A DNA stretch of 64,000 nucleotides from an uncultured Bacilli bacterium (GCA_934162425.1 CAKPIS010000001.1:164155-228154); one strand, 5' to 3'. Numbered from the stretch's first letter, positions 8,354 through 18,087 are shown. Translations and numbers: made by a program. Notes: generated by a model not told the origin, from the sequence alone.

Positions 8354-8415
8354 ATTTAGCTATCAAACCATCAATAATAAAAGAAAAGTACTGATATTAA
8401 AAAATAACATAAATA

Positions 8416-8898
8416 TTATATAAGTCCTTTAATATTTTTTATAATAATAGTTTTTTTATTTGTGTTAATATTATCTATAAATTCTTTAACGTATGGTATC
8501 ATTACATTATTATCTAATACCAAAACTTCATTAGCAGGAGTATCTAAAACTTCTTTTATAATGCCAATATTTTTATTATCTATAATGACATTAAAACCAA
8601 TTAAATCAATAGATAAAAAAGTATTATCATCTAAATGTAAATCATCTTTATTTATATATACTAAAGACCCTTTTAAATATTCTACTTTATTTATATCGTA
8701 ATTATCTTTAAATACTAACATATCAAAATTTTTATGTACTCTATATTTTTCTATTTCAAATTCTTCTTTATCTTTACCAATATATACTTTAAACCCTTTA
8801 ACAAACACTTTATCCTTATATCTAAACTTTGAAAGTAATCTAACTTCTCCTTTAATACCATGAGTATTAACAAGCTTTCCTATATACAAATAATTCAT
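8416..8898 (-). CDS. rimM: 16S rRNA processing protein RimM
   Basis: Assembly factor for the 30S head that binds ribosomal protein S19. The N-terminal beta-barrel motif YIGKLVNTHGIKGEVRLLSK is characteristic, and the C-terminal PRC-barrel contains IIKEVLDTPANEVLVLD and MIPYVKEFI. At 160 residues it is of normal length. The start ATG directly follows the stop of the upstream methyltransferase, so the two are cotranscribed. trmD is the usual partner but is separated here by two extra genes. Confidence 0.93.
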   Translation of the reverse strand: MNYLYIGKLVNTHGIKGEVRLLSKFRYKDKVFVKGFKVYIGKDKEEFEIEKYRVHKNFDMLVFKDNYDINKVEYLKGSLVYINKDDLHLDDNTFLSIDLIGFNVIIDNKNIGIIKEVLDTPANEVLVLDNNVMIPYVKEFIDNINTNKKTIIIKNIKGLI

Positions 8899-9627
8899 TT
8901 AATTCCTCCTATTTATTTCATACATAATAATAGATGTTGCAACTGCTACATTTAAACTTTCACAATCTTCATTTATATCAATATATATATTTTTATCAAT
9001 CATATTTTTAATAGATTTTTCTATTCCTTGACCTTCATTTCCCATTATAACAGCTAATTTACCTGTCTTTAAAACACTATTTAAATTTATTCCATTATCT
9101 ACGTCAGTACCATATACCATATAATTATTTTCTTTTAAATATGGAATAAATTCATTTAAATTTCTTACTATAACATTAACTTTAAAAAGCATTCCTCTAG
9201 CACTTCTTATAACTTTTTCATTATACTTTTTAACAGAATTTAAACTAAGTACAATAGTATCTATATTAAATGCTTTAGCACTTCTTATTATAGTACCTAA
9301 ATTACCTGGATCTTGCACATCATCTAATATTATTACTTTATCACCTAAGTTTTCTTTTTCTTCTATAAATTTACATATTCCAACTATACTTGATTTAGAT
9401 GGAAGAGTACTTATATATTGCATTATTTTATCCGATACTATGTTATTTTTAATATTATAATTAGTATCAAATGTAGAAAAAGTTTCAAGTAAAACACCAG
9501 AAAGAAAAGCTTCTTCAACTAAGTGTTTTCCTTCAATAACAAACTTTTTTTCTTGGTTCATATACTTAGTACTTCTTAATTTATTTAAATATTTTATTTT
9601 ACTATTTTCTTTAGAATCTATTATCAT
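8899..9627 (-). CDS. SpoU/TrmH-family RNA 2'-O-methyltransferase
   Basis: A SPOUT methyltransferase acting on rRNA or tRNA ribose. All three family motifs are present: motif 1 DDVQDPGNLGTIIRSA, motif 2 AVIMGNEGQGI and motif 3 ESLNVAVATSIIMYE. The N-terminal part (KFVIEGKHLVEEAF) is the L30e-like substrate-binding domain, as in RlmB/YsgA-type enzymes. 242 residues, AAGGAG ahead of the ATG. It abuts rimM and follows the YgjP-type gene by two bases, forming a three-gene unit. The exact target nucleotide cannot be told from sequence. Confidence 0.9.
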   Translation of the reverse strand: MIIDSKENSKIKYLNKLRSTKYMNQEKKFVIEGKHLVEEAFLSGVLLETFSTFDTNYNIKNNIVSDKIMQYISTLPSKSSIVGICKFIEEKENLGDKVIILDDVQDPGNLGTIIRSAKAFNIDTIVLSLNSVKKYNEKVIRSARGMLFKVNVIVRNLNEFIPYLKENNYMVYGTDVDNGINLNSVLKTGKLAVIMGNEGQGIEKSIKNMIDKNIYIDINEDCESLNVAVATSIIMYEINRRN

Positions 9628-9629
9628 AA

Positions 9630-10268
9630 CTACTCCTTTAATTCCTTTCTAACTATTTTATATTCAGGGCAATATTTAGAAACTGTTTGCCAAAATAATC
9701 TACTATGATCAAAATGAACAAAGTGAGATAATTCATGTACAATTACATAATTTAAATATTTATGATCTTTTTTTATAAGTTCTAAATTAAGTGTAACTGA
9801 ATTATTCTTTCTATTACAAACACCCCATCTTGTCTTCATACTTCTTACCTTTAAATTTGGATAAGGTATTTTTTCATCAAATGCATAATATGCTTCATCT
9901 AAGTATAGTTTAAATACTTCATAAGCTTTTTTCTTATACCATTTTTCTTTCATATTAACATCTTTTACATAAAGTGTATTATTATCATATATAGGCTTTT
10001 TAACACTACTATATATAACGGTAATATTTTTACCCAAAAGCATGTTTTCTTCTTCTAATTTCTTATCATTATTTTTTAGTCTTTTATCAATCATATTTTT
10101 TATGCTGATAATATTATCTTTTACTACTTTTTCTACCATTTTATTTGTATAAATATATGGACAACTAACATTAATATTTAAATCATCATCTACTCTAATA
10201 TATAAATTTTTATTATTTTTTCTTGTTATACATATATCATAATATTTATCATCAATAAGTATATTCAT
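9630..10268 (-). CDS. YgjP-type (DUF45/M48-like) metallopeptidase
   Basis: Contains the zinc-binding motif VIVHELSHFVHFDHS near the C-terminus, preceded by the family's SMKTRWGVCNRKNNSVTLNL segment. These are the hallmarks of the YgjP/SprT-like DUF45 family. About 212 residues with the ATG at 10268 (GGTGAT upstream); four upstream codons in the open frame lack support. Cytoplasmic, no signal peptide. The substrate is not established. It is first in an operon with the SpoU-type methyltransferase and rimM. Confidence 0.88.
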   Translation of the reverse strand: MNILIDDKYYDICITRKNNKNLYIRVDDDLNINVSCPYIYTNKMVEKVVKDNIISIKNMIDKRLKNNDKKLEEENMLLGKNITVIYSSVKKPIYDNNTLYVKDVNMKEKWYKKKAYEVFKLYLDEAYYAFDEKIPYPNLKVRSMKTRWGVCNRKNNSVTLNLELIKKDHKYLNYVIVHELSHFVHFDHSRLFWQTVSKYCPEYKIVRKELKE

Positions 10269-10331
10269 ATATATCACCATCTTTAATTAACATATTCATT
10301 ATAATATAACTTTGTTATTTTTTAAAGAAAA

Positions 10332-10348
10332 AATCACTAATAGTGATT
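10332..10348 (-). terminator. Terminator after the 10350-10884 pseudogene
   Basis: AATCACT/AGTGATT hairpin with a 3-base loop, followed on the minus strand by TTTTTTCTTT. Confidence 0.6.
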
Positions 10349-10349
10349 C

Positions 10350-10884
10350 TTAATTTCTAAAATACGGCGCATCACAAAACATATTTGAATTAACATTATT
10401 ATTAGTTCCATTACTAATTACAGTAACATAATTACTATCTAATTTTAAATTATTATAAGTTAATATATAATTAGAGTTTAATACAAAGTATTTATTTTGT
10501 TTTCTTATTGGCTTAAATCGTGAGCTCTGATTTTGATGAGGGGAGATGCTTCATTTAGATTAATTGTTAGCATATTAGTATTGCAATCATAAGAATATTC
10601 TCCTTGCTGTGCTGCTTGTCCATTAATAGTAACACTTCCAGGTACAAATAAAGCAAGACTTGAATCTATTTGATCAGTTATAATTGGATTTTTATATGTT
10701 TATCTGTTTGATTATCTAAAGTTATAGTATATGTAAGATTTCCACTACCCTAATTTTCCATACCAGCTTCTTTAATAAGAGAAATGTCATCAATAACGTT
10801 TACAACAGATGTATTAAAAGTTAGAATAGTAGGAATATCATTATAAGTACCAGATGTTTTTGATATATTACTTAATTCATTCAT
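10350..10884 (-). pseudogene. Remnant of a DUF11-type repeat surface protein
   Basis: From the ATG at 10884 the frame reads MNELSNISKTSGTYNDIPTI, meets a TAG where Trp would fit (MEN-stop-GSGNLTYTITL), and continues as YTITLDNQTDKHI. After a frameshift it reads NPIITDQIDSSLALFVPGSV and TINGQAAQQGEYSYDCNT, and later SNYVTVISNGTNNN and CDAPYFRN. The 'YTITLdN...ITDqi...FVPGSVTING' pattern is a DUF11-type extracellular repeat, normally part of long surface adhesins. At least one nonsense change and two frameshifts are present, and no signal peptide or anchor remains. Confidence 0.7.
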
Positions 10885-10934
10885 AGTAACTTCCTATATA
10901 TAAATATGAAAATTAAAAAAATGTAGAAATTATT

Positions 10935-11279
10935 CTACATAAAAAATTGAATTACTTTATCTACGCCTATTAAATATATAACTAAAGCTGCAATATCAAG
11001 TAAAAGTAAGAAAGATAATATAATTATTATAGGAGCTTTACTTCTAGTTTTAACAGGTTCTGTTGGAACATTATCAATATTTAAATCAAGTTCTAAAGCT
11101 TCATTAGCATCATTATTATCAGTTTTAACATCTTCCATAACAAGCGTATCACTACCTACTTTAGAATTTTTATCATCTACTGACACATCATTTTCACTTG
11201 TCAAATTAACACTAGGCTTAATATCACTTATTTCACTAACATCATTCATTTCATCTAATACTTCATCTTTATTTTCCAT
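10935..11279 (-). CDS. Small acidic protein with C-terminal membrane anchor
   Basis: About 114 residues, starting at the ATG with AGGAGG upstream (11279). The first about 75 residues are acidic and low complexity (Asp, Glu, Ser, Asn), probably disordered. They are followed by KTRSKAP and one hydrophobic segment, IIIILSFLLLLDIAALVIYL. The topology (tail-anchored, acidic N-domain) is clear but the function is not. It lies just downstream of hemW. Confidence 0.65.
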   Translation of the reverse strand: MENKDEVLDEMNDVSEISDIKPSVNLTSENDVSVDDKNSKVGSDTLVMEDVKTDNNDANEALELDLNIDNVPTEPVKTRSKAPIIIILSFLLLLDIAALVIYLIGVDKVIQFFM

Positions 11280-11324
11280 GATAAGTCCTCCTACTATACT
11301 ATTAGTATACATTACTTTAAAACT

Positions 11325-12410
11325 TTATTCAAGAACTTTTAATATAATTTCATTAGATACAAATAAATATTTTTTAGGAATATATATATATTCTTTTGTT
11401 TCTTTTAAATATCCATCTTTAATTAAATCATTTAAATTATATAAATTGTTTATTTTTTTACCATATTTATTAAAAAAATGCTTTTTATTTATTCCTGTAG
11501 TTTTTCTAAGATTAAGCATAACTTCATCATTAATTAACATATTTTCATCTAATTTTTCAGTATATGTTTTTGTTATTCCATCTATATATTTAAATACACT
11601 TTTAGTATTATCATATCTAATATTATTAATAAAACCAGAAGCACCAGATCCAAAACCATAATAATTATCATTATTCCAATAAGTTAAATTATGTTTAGAT
11701 TCAAACCCTTTAAGAGCAAAATTACTTATTTCATACTGAGTAAATCCATTTTTCTCTAACTTATTTCTTATTAAATCATACATAGCACTTTGCATCTCGC
11801 TATCCACTTCTTTTATGTTTCTTATCTTAAGCATAGTATTATCTTCTATAATAAGTGCATATATACTAACATGTTTAATATCTAGATTACTAATTATATT
11901 TAAATCAGAAACTATATCTTCCATCGTTTGACCATATAGAGCATACATTAAATCTATATTTATATTATCAAAGTATTTCTTACACAAATTAATATTTTTT
12001 ATCATTTCTTCTTTATCTATTTTTCTACCTAGAATATCTTCAAACTTTTTATTAAAACTTTCTATTCCAATACTTATTCTATTTACTTTATTTTCTTTTA
12101 ATATTTTAAGCAGTTTCTCTGTTATATCATCATAGTTACACTCAAAAGTAAATTCATATCTACTTCTTAAATTTATCTTATTAGTAATAGAAAATAAGCA
12201 ATTTAAATTATCATAACTAAGGCAACTAGGAGTTCCACCACCAATATATACTGTCTTTATTTTTTCATTTTTATAATTATTTAAAAACTCATTTTTCAAT
12301 GCAACTAAATACTTACTTACAATATCTTCTTTATAATAATTTTTACAAAAATCGCAATACGAACATATCTTTTTACAAAAAGGTATATGAAAATAAATGC
12401 TTTCTATCAT
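11325..12410 (-). CDS. hemW: HemW-type radical SAM protein
   Basis: Radical SAM enzyme family of HemW, formerly annotated as oxygen-independent coproporphyrinogen III oxidase and now considered a haem chaperone. The iron-sulphur motif is CKKICSYCDFC near residue 12, followed by VYIGGGTPSCL and the family segments RISIGIESF and LTYWNNDNYYGFGSGASGFI. Length 361, slightly short. Its ATG overlaps the preceding gene's TGA by four bases. The lepA-hemW adjacency is conserved in Bacillus, here with one extra gene between. No haem gene is visible nearby, so the partner is unclear. Confidence 0.9.
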   Translation of the reverse strand: MIESIYFHIPFCKKICSYCDFCKNYYKEDIVSKYLVALKNEFLNNYKNEKIKTVYIGGGTPSCLSYDNLNCLFSITNKINLRSRYEFTFECNYDDITEKLLKILKENKVNRISIGIESFNKKFEDILGRKIDKEEMIKNINLCKKYFDNINIDLMYALYGQTMEDIVSDLNIISNLDIKHVSIYALIIEDNTMLKIRNIKEVDSEMQSAMYDLIRNKLEKNGFTQYEISNFALKGFESKHNLTYWNNDNYYGFGSGASGFINNIRYDNTKSVFKYIDGITKTYTEKLDENMLINDEVMLNLRKTTGINKKHFFNKYGKKINNLYNLNDLIKDGYLKETKEYIYIPKKYLFVSNEIILKVLE

Positions 12411-13132
12411 GACATAAACCTTATTTTTTTAGAATTTACTAGTATATTTTCATTATAATCAGTAAATATATTATCACAATATTTTTTTATTAAATGTTCA
12501 TCTTTAATTATTTCATTATTTAAATATACAACTAATAAATCATTAATAACTACTTCGTTAGATAAGTTAAAGTTTTTATCAAGAAATAATCTTAAAATCA
12601 AAGGATCACTATATTTATTATTACGTAATATATAAAATGCATCATAACTATCATCACAAGTTTCACTAAAATTTATAAAATTATAATTTAAAGACAGATA
12701 TTTATCATTACTTACATTATAAATCCTAGTACCATCTAATTCACATTCTATTATATTTTCATCATCTATAATAAAACATGAATATATTTGTTTAATAGGA
12801 TTTATTGGTATAAAATCATTTTCTTCTTTTCTAAATTTAACGTTATTTAAATCTATAACATAGTTTCTTTTATCTCTAGTTTCATATAATGCCTTATCAT
12901 TATTAAAATATATTATATTAATATTATATGTGCAATCAATATAATCTTCTAATGTAACAATTTCTTTTCTAAAAGGTATTACACCATTTTTATTACTATC
13001 ACACGTACCTGTTATAACTTCTATTTTATCATCACTTAGTTTTCTTACATTATATACTTCATAAAATTTTTTATTACTATCTATATCTATAAAAGCTAAT
13101 ATATCATTATTTTTAACTGATAATTTTTTCAT
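12407..13132 (-). CDS. Uncharacterised protein between lepA and hemW
   Basis: A 241-residue protein with no recognisable motif, predicted soluble and beta-rich (alternating hydrophobic stretches such as DKIEVITGTCDSNKNGVIPF and FIIDDENIIECELDGTRIYN). It sits between lepA and hemW, overlapping the hemW start (ATGA), so it is translationally coupled to hemW. Nothing in it suggests an enzyme. Confidence 0.75.
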   Translation of the reverse strand: MKKLSVKNNDILAFIDIDSNKKFYEVYNVRKLSDDKIEVITGTCDSNKNGVIPFRKEIVTLEDYIDCTYNINIIYFNNDKALYETRDKRNYVIDLNNVKFRKEENDFIPINPIKQIYSCFIIDDENIIECELDGTRIYNVSNDKYLSLNYNFINFSETCDDSYDAFYILRNNKYSDPLILRLFLDKNFNLSNEVVINDLLVVYLNNEIIKDEHLIKKYCDNIFTDYNENILVNSKKIRFMS

Positions 13133-13159
13133 TTTTCCCCCTAAAAAATATATAAATAA

Positions 13160-14953
13160 TTATTCATCAACTTTTAAAATTGATAAAAACGCTTCTTGAG
13201 GTATCTCAACGTTACCTACTCTTTTCATTCTTTTTTTACCTTCTTTTTGTTTATCTAAAAGCTTTCTTTTTCGAGTAATATCGCCACCATAACATTTTGC
13301 AAGTACATTCTTTTTTAATGCACTAATATCACTTCTTGCTATAGCTTTAGTACCTATTACAGCTTGTATTGGTACTTCAAATAACTGTCTTGGTATTAAT
13401 TTCTTTAAGTTATCTACTATTAATTTACCTCTTTGATAAGCAAAATCTTTATGCACTATAACTGATAAAGCATCAACTACTTCTTTATTAATTAATATAT
13501 CCATCTTAACTAAGTTACTTTCTTTATATCCAATTACTTCATAATCAAAAGAAGCATACCCTTTAGTATAAGATTTTAATTTATCAAAAAAGTCATATAC
13601 TACCTCAGATAATGGCATTTCATAGTGAATATTTACCCTAGTTTTATTAATATAATCCATATTAATATAGTTACCTCTTTTATTCTGACACAGTTCCATA
13701 ACACTACCTATATATTCAGTTGGAACAAATATATTAGTCTTAATATAAGGTTCACTAATAGAAGATATTTTAGTTCTATCTGGCATTTCATTTGGATTAT
13801 CAATCATAACTATATCACCAGATGTTAGTTTAGCTTCATATACAACTGATGGACTAGTAGCTATTATAGGAACATTAAACTCACGCTCTATTCTCTCTTC
13901 TGTAACATCCATATGAAGCATTCCTAAAAAGCCACATCTAAAACCAAATCCTAGTGCGACTGATACCTCTGGTTCAAACGTAAGTGAAGCATCATTTAAT
14001 TTTAATTTTTCAAGTGCATCTTTAAGTTCATCATATTTATTAGTTTCAGTAGGATATAACCCGCAAAAAACCATAGGCTTCATTGGTTTATATCCCATAA
14101 GAAGAGGTGCTTCGTCATTTTTTAGAGTAATAGTATCTCCAACACGTACATCACTAACACTTTTAATAGATGCACATAAATATCCTACCTCTCCTTCTTT
14201 TAATATAACCTTTTTAACCTCATACGGATTATGAACACCAAGTTCTACAACTTCATAACAAGTATCTGTTGTAATCATCTTAATGGTATCTCCAACACGC
14301 ACACTACCACTAACTACTCTTATAAATATAATTGCACCCCTATAAGATTCATATAAACTATCAAATATTAAAGCTTGCAATTTATTTGTATCACTTTTTT
14401 TAGGACAAGGAATTTTTTCTACTATTGCCTTTAATAATTCATCTATACCAACACCAGTTTTAGCAGATGTAAGAATTATATCTTCTTCGTTAAATCCAAA
14501 TGTTTCTATTATTTCATTTTTTACCTTTTCTATATCTGCATTAGGTAAATCAATCTTATTAATAACTGGTATTATAGTTAAATTATTCTCCATTGCTAAA
14601 TATAAATTTGCTAATGTCTGAGCTTCTATTCCTTGAGCAGCATCAACTACTAATATAGCTCCTTCACATGCTGCAAGCGATCTAGATACTTCATATGAAA
14701 AGTCTACATGACCTGGAGTATCTATTAAATTAAGCATGTAATCTTCATTATTATAATGATAAGTTAAAGAAGCTTCATTAAGTTTAATTGTTATTCCTCT
14801 TTCTCTTTCTAAATCCATAGAATCAAGAAGTTGATCTTTTAATTCTCTTTTAGTAACAGCATTAGTTCTTTCTAAAATTCTATCAGCTAAAGTACTCTTA
14901 CCATGATCTATATGTGCAATAATACTAAAATTTCTTATGTTTTCTCTTTTCAT
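13160..14953 (-). CDS. lepA: Elongation factor 4 (LepA) GTPase
   Basis: Ribosome-bound GTPase that remodels stalled or mistranslocated ribosomes. G1 AHIDHGKSTLADRI, G2 RERGITIKL, G3 DTPGHVDFSYEV, G4 NKIDLPNAD and G5 TSAKTGVGIDELL are all present. The unique C-terminal domain (GGDITRKRKLLDKQKEGKKR) is complete. About 597 residues, the family norm. I place the start at MKRENIRNFS (14953), preceded by GGTGG. It is transcribed divergently from the IMPACT-family gene. Confidence 0.97.
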   Translation of the reverse strand: MKRENIRNFSIIAHIDHGKSTLADRILERTNAVTKRELKDQLLDSMDLERERGITIKLNEASLTYHYNNEDYMLNLIDTPGHVDFSYEVSRSLAACEGAILVVDAAQGIEAQTLANLYLAMENNLTIIPVINKIDLPNADIEKVKNEIIETFGFNEEDIILTSAKTGVGIDELLKAIVEKIPCPKKSDTNKLQALIFDSLYESYRGAIIFIRVVSGSVRVGDTIKMITTDTCYEVVELGVHNPYEVKKVILKEGEVGYLCASIKSVSDVRVGDTITLKNDEAPLLMGYKPMKPMVFCGLYPTETNKYDELKDALEKLKLNDASLTFEPEVSVALGFGFRCGFLGMLHMDVTEERIEREFNVPIIATSPSVVYEAKLTSGDIVMIDNPNEMPDRTKISSISEPYIKTNIFVPTEYIGSVMELCQNKRGNYINMDYINKTRVNIHYEMPLSEVVYDFFDKLKSYTKGYASFDYEVIGYKESNLVKMDILINKEVVDALSVIVHKDFAYQRGKLIVDNLKKLIPRQLFEVPIQAVIGTKAIARSDISALKKNVLAKCYGGDITRKRKLLDKQKEGKKRMKRVGNVEIPQEAFLSILKVDE

Positions 14954-15013
14954 ATTAACCACCAATAATAAGTATATCATATAAGTAGCAATTTTTCTTA
15001 ATACTTTTTTAAC

Positions 15014-15042
15014 TTGATTGTAATAATTTTATATTTTATAAT
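15014..15042 (+). promoter_or_regulatory. Sigma-A promoter for the IMPACT-family gene
   Basis: TTGATT (15014-15019), 17-base spacer, TATAAT (15037-15042), with AAGGTGATG as ribosome binding site shortly after. Confidence 0.75.
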
Positions 15043-15061
15043 GTATGTAAGGTGATGAAAT

Positions 15062-15628
15062 TTGTATAAAATAATTAACAATGTAAAAGATGAATTAATA
15101 ATTAATAAATCAAAGTTCATATCTTTTGCAATCTATATAAGTAATGTTCAAATGGCTAATGAAGTATTAGATAAATTAAAAAAAGAATACAAAGATGCAA
15201 CACACATATGTTATGCATATAAAATAGGAAATATTAAAAGATTTAATGATGATAATGAACCTAAAGGTACTGCTGGTATGCCAATTTTAAACATAATAGA
15301 AAATAAGAAATTAGATAATATATTAATAGTTGTTGTAAGATATTTTGGTGGTATAAAACTTGGTGCTGGGGGACTTTTAAGAGCATACTCAAACGGTGCT
15401 AGTTTAGTAATTAGTGATGATAACTTAACTATTATTAAAAAGGAATACAAAGTTAAAATAGAGTTTATTTATAATAATCTAAATAAAATTAACTATATTT
15501 TAAAAGACTATAATATAACGTACAAAGAATTTGATAATAATGTAATTTATGAATTCATTATAAATGATGATAACTACCCAGAAGAAATAGATGGTTTAAT
15601 ACTTAAAAAAGAAATGTGCAAATTATAA
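15062..15628 (+). CDS. IMPACT/YigZ (YvyE)-family protein
   Basis: 188-residue member of the YigZ/IMPACT family (UPF0029). The diagnostic stretches are DATHICYAYKIG, KGTAGMPILN and VRYFGGIKLGAGGLLRAYSN. The family is linked to translation control in eukaryotes; the bacterial role is unsettled. It starts with TTG at 15062: the only nearby ATG (15056) runs into a stop after four codons, and AAGGTG is well placed for the TTG. It is one of the few + strand genes and shares a bidirectional terminator with obg. Confidence 0.92.
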   Translation: MYKIINNVKDELIINKSKFISFAIYISNVQMANEVLDKLKKEYKDATHICYAYKIGNIKRFNDDNEPKGTAGMPILNIIENKKLDNILIVVVRYFGGIKLGAGGLLRAYSNGASLVISDDNLTIIKKEYKVKIEFIYNNLNKINYILKDYNITYKEFDNNVIYEFIINDDNYPEEIDGLILKKEMCKL

Positions 15629-15641
15629 TACACATTTCTTT
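15608..15641. terminator. Bidirectional terminator between the IMPACT-family gene and obg
   Basis: AAAGAAATGTG (15608-15618) pairs perfectly over 11 bases with CACATTTCTTT (15631-15641), with T-runs on both sides. The stem includes the last codons of the + strand gene. Confidence 0.85.
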
Positions 15642-15644
15642 TTA

Positions 15645-16913
15645 TTACTCTTTAAATTCAAATATTAAGTCCATTATCTGAACCTTATCACCATACTTAG
15701 CTCCCATTTCTAAAAGCTTATCATCAATTCCCATGGCACGAAGTTTTCTTGCAAAACGAAGAGCTCCTTCATCAGTAAACTTAGTCATACGGAATAACTT
15801 TTCTATTTCTTTTCCTTTTATTACATAGATATCATTATCTCTTGTAATTGTAAATGGTTGTTCTTTTTTAAATTTGTATAACACATGTGATTCAAATGAA
15901 TCTTCATCAAATAATGGTTCTTCTTTTATTTTATCTAATTCATCAGCTATCTTGACTAATACTTTATCAATACCTTCACCCGTTAGGGCACTAATCTCAT
16001 AAACTGGTAATTTATATTTAGCTTTAAATCTTTCTAAGTTTTCTAAAGCACCATCTAAATCCATCTTATTTGCTATTATAATCTGTGGCTTTAAAATAAT
16101 TTTTTCATTAAAATCTTTAAGTTCTTTATTTATTACCTCATAATCATCTAATGGATCTCTTCCTTCGCATCCCGACATATCTATGATATGTGCTATAACG
16201 CGAGTTCTTTCTATGTGTTTTAAAAACCTATCTCCAAGACCTTCACCAAGTGATGCACCCTTTATTAAACCAGGCAAATCTGCTGCAACAAAACTTCTTC
16301 CATCAATTGTTTTTACAACTCCTAAATTAGGTACAAGCGTAGTAAAATGATACTCTGCTATTTTAGGCTTAGAAGCTGATATTTTTGAAATAAGCGTTGA
16401 TTTACCAACAGATGGCATTCCAACAAAACCTACGTCTGCAAGTAATCTAAGTTCAACTTTTAGTGTTTTTTCTTCTCCTGGCTCACCATGTTCTGAAAAG
16501 TTTGGAGCTGGATTAGTTGCTGTTGCAAAAGCAGTATTACCACGACCACCTCTACCACCACTAGCTACTATGCAGCTATCACCTTCACGTGTTAAGTCAG
16601 CAATTATTAGTCCAGTATCCAAATCCTTAACAGTAGTTCCAATAGGTACTTTAATAACAACATCTTCTGCACCACGACCATTTTTATTTTTACCAGACCC
16701 ATTAGCACCCTTAGGTGCTTTAATTAACTTTTGATATCTTAAATCAAGAAGTGTTCTAAGTCCTAAATCTGTCTTAAATATAATGTTAGCACCCCTGCCA
16801 CCATTACCACCAAATGGTCCTCCATCTGGAATATATTTTTCTCTTCTAAAAGCAGTGCAACCATCACCACCGTTTCCAGCTTTAACCTTTATTATAACCT
16901 CATCTACAAACAT
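15645..16913 (-). CDS. obg: GTPase ObgE/CgtA
   Basis: Essential GTPase for 50S assembly and stress signalling. It has the glycine-rich N-terminal Obg fold (GGDGCTAFRREKYIPDGGP; GGRGGRGNTAF), the GTPase domain with G1 GMPSVGKSTL, G3 DLPGLIKGASLGEGLGD and G4 NKMD, and a C-terminal OCT domain from about residue 345. 422 residues, typical. In Bacillus it follows rpmA directly; here four WG-repeat genes, trmB and a hypothetical gene separate the two. Confidence 0.97.
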   Translation of the reverse strand: MFVDEVIIKVKAGNGGDGCTAFRREKYIPDGGPFGGNGGRGANIIFKTDLGLRTLLDLRYQKLIKAPKGANGSGKNKNGRGAEDVVIKVPIGTTVKDLDTGLIIADLTREGDSCIVASGGRGGRGNTAFATATNPAPNFSEHGEPGEEKTLKVELRLLADVGFVGMPSVGKSTLISKISASKPKIAEYHFTTLVPNLGVVKTIDGRSFVAADLPGLIKGASLGEGLGDRFLKHIERTRVIAHIIDMSGCEGRDPLDDYEVINKELKDFNEKIILKPQIIIANKMDLDGALENLERFKAKYKLPVYEISALTGEGIDKVLVKIADELDKIKEEPLFDEDSFESHVLYKFKKEQPFTITRDNDIYVIKGKEIEKLFRMTKFTDEGALRFARKLRAMGIDDKLLEMGAKYGDKVQIMDLIFEFKE

Positions 16914-16925
16914 AATAATCCCCCT

Positions 16926-17360
16926 TTATCTATTTATTAATTTTACTAAAGCTTTTTTAGCTTTAACAGGAATTCCTTTATTTTCATTTATCATCTTTCT
17001 TAATACTTTAATAAGTCTTTCTTTATCAAAATCACTAATTTTTCCTACATTATTTACTATACTATCAGTAGTTACTCTTTCTATTCTATTAATATTACTA
17101 TTTTCATCATAAAAATAAACATAAGAAAATCTACCACTGTTAAATAAGTATATTATATCTAAATTAATACCATCAAAAAACAATTTATCTCCAAACTCAT
17201 ATAATTCTTCTTTATTTTTAACTAAATCTAAATCACTATAAGCTATCTTTGTATTTACATATTCTTCTTTTGATTTATAATTTTCATAATAACTTGTATC
17301 AATATCATAATATCTTTCTCTAGAATCACTTAATACAATACCATAACTTTTATTTTTCAT
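16926..17360 (-). CDS. Uncharacterised protein upstream of obg
   Basis: A 144-residue soluble protein with no family I recognise. Tyrosine- and aspartate-rich beta-type segments (GIVLSDSRERYYDIDTSYYE; FSYVYFYDENSNINRIER) are followed by a basic helical C-terminus. It lies 3 bases after trmB and 12 before obg, so it is cotranscribed with both. Confidence 0.7.
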   Translation of the reverse strand: MKNKSYGIVLSDSRERYYDIDTSYYENYKSKEEYVNTKIAYSDLDLVKNKEELYEFGDKLFFDGINLDIIYLFNSGRFSYVYFYDENSNINRIERVTTDSIVNNVGKISDFDKERLIKVLRKMINENKGIPVKAKKALVKLINR

Positions 17361-17363
17361 ATT

Positions 17364-18002
17364 TTAACCCTTAAAAGAAGCTTCTAGATAATATATAGGT
17401 CTTCTTTCTTTAAAATATTGTTTTTCAAAATCAGTCATAACATTATCTATTCTTCTTTCATCATTATGTAAATCTAAACTCACCTTATCAAATATGTACC
17501 AGTAATCACTTAAACTTTCTAGAGCTGATGCAAATAATATTTTATTGTCAGTTTTTAATATTATGTGTTTATTTTTCTTAAAAATTCTATCATATAATTT
17601 TAAATAATTAACATGAGTAAATCTTTTATTTGCATCATGTCTTTTTGGCCATGGCTCTGAAAATGTTAAATAAATAGTATTTATTTCCTTTCCAAAAAAG
17701 TTTACTATATCATCTGCACTTGCACAAATTATTTTTAAGTTATTAATCTTTTGACTACCTATTGTTTTAACAGCATATGCTGTTTGATTTTTATCTAATT
17801 CTAAACCTATATAATTAATTTTAGGATTTTTCTTTGCCATTTCTATAATAAAACTACCACGTCCCATACCAAGTTCCAAATTAATAGGATTATTGTTAGC
17901 AAATAAAGTATTCCATTTATTTTTATATTCACTAGGATTTTTTACTAAATATGTACTATTTTTTAAAATTTCATCTGCATCTTTTACAATATTATAACGC
18001 AT
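17364..18002 (-). CDS. trmB: tRNA (guanine-N7)-methyltransferase TrmB
   Basis: Class I SAM methyltransferase producing m7G46 in tRNA. The SAM site INLELGMGRGSFIIEMAKKN, the adenine-binding acidic loop YIGLELDK and the family motif TFSEPWPKRHDANKRFTH are present. 212 residues, normal. GAGGTG precedes the ATG. It leads an operon with the hypothetical gene and obg, ahead of which a TGGTAAAAT extended -10 box can be seen. Confidence 0.95.
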   Translation of the reverse strand: MRYNIVKDADEILKNSTYLVKNPSEYKNKWNTLFANNNPINLELGMGRGSFIIEMAKKNPKINYIGLELDKNQTAYAVKTIGSQKINNLKIICASADDIVNFFGKEINTIYLTFSEPWPKRHDANKRFTHVNYLKLYDRIFKKNKHIILKTDNKILFASALESLSDYWYIFDKVSLDLHNDERRIDNVMTDFEKQYFKERRPIYYLEASFKG

Positions 18003-18065
18003 AATAAATCACCTCTAACTAATTTTACCATATAAAATAAAATAATAAAATATATTAATTTAAAA

Positions 18066-18087
18066 AGTATGAAATTTAATTCATACT
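18066..18087 (-). terminator. Terminator spanning the stop of WG gene 1
   Basis: AGTATGAA/TTCATACT stem with a 6-base loop that includes the stop codon, then TTTTT on the minus strand. The same element recurs after WG genes 2, 3 and 4. Confidence 0.75.

Noticed and set aside
13625..13828. + strand frame opposite lepA
   Set aside because: Antisense shadow of a highly conserved coding region.
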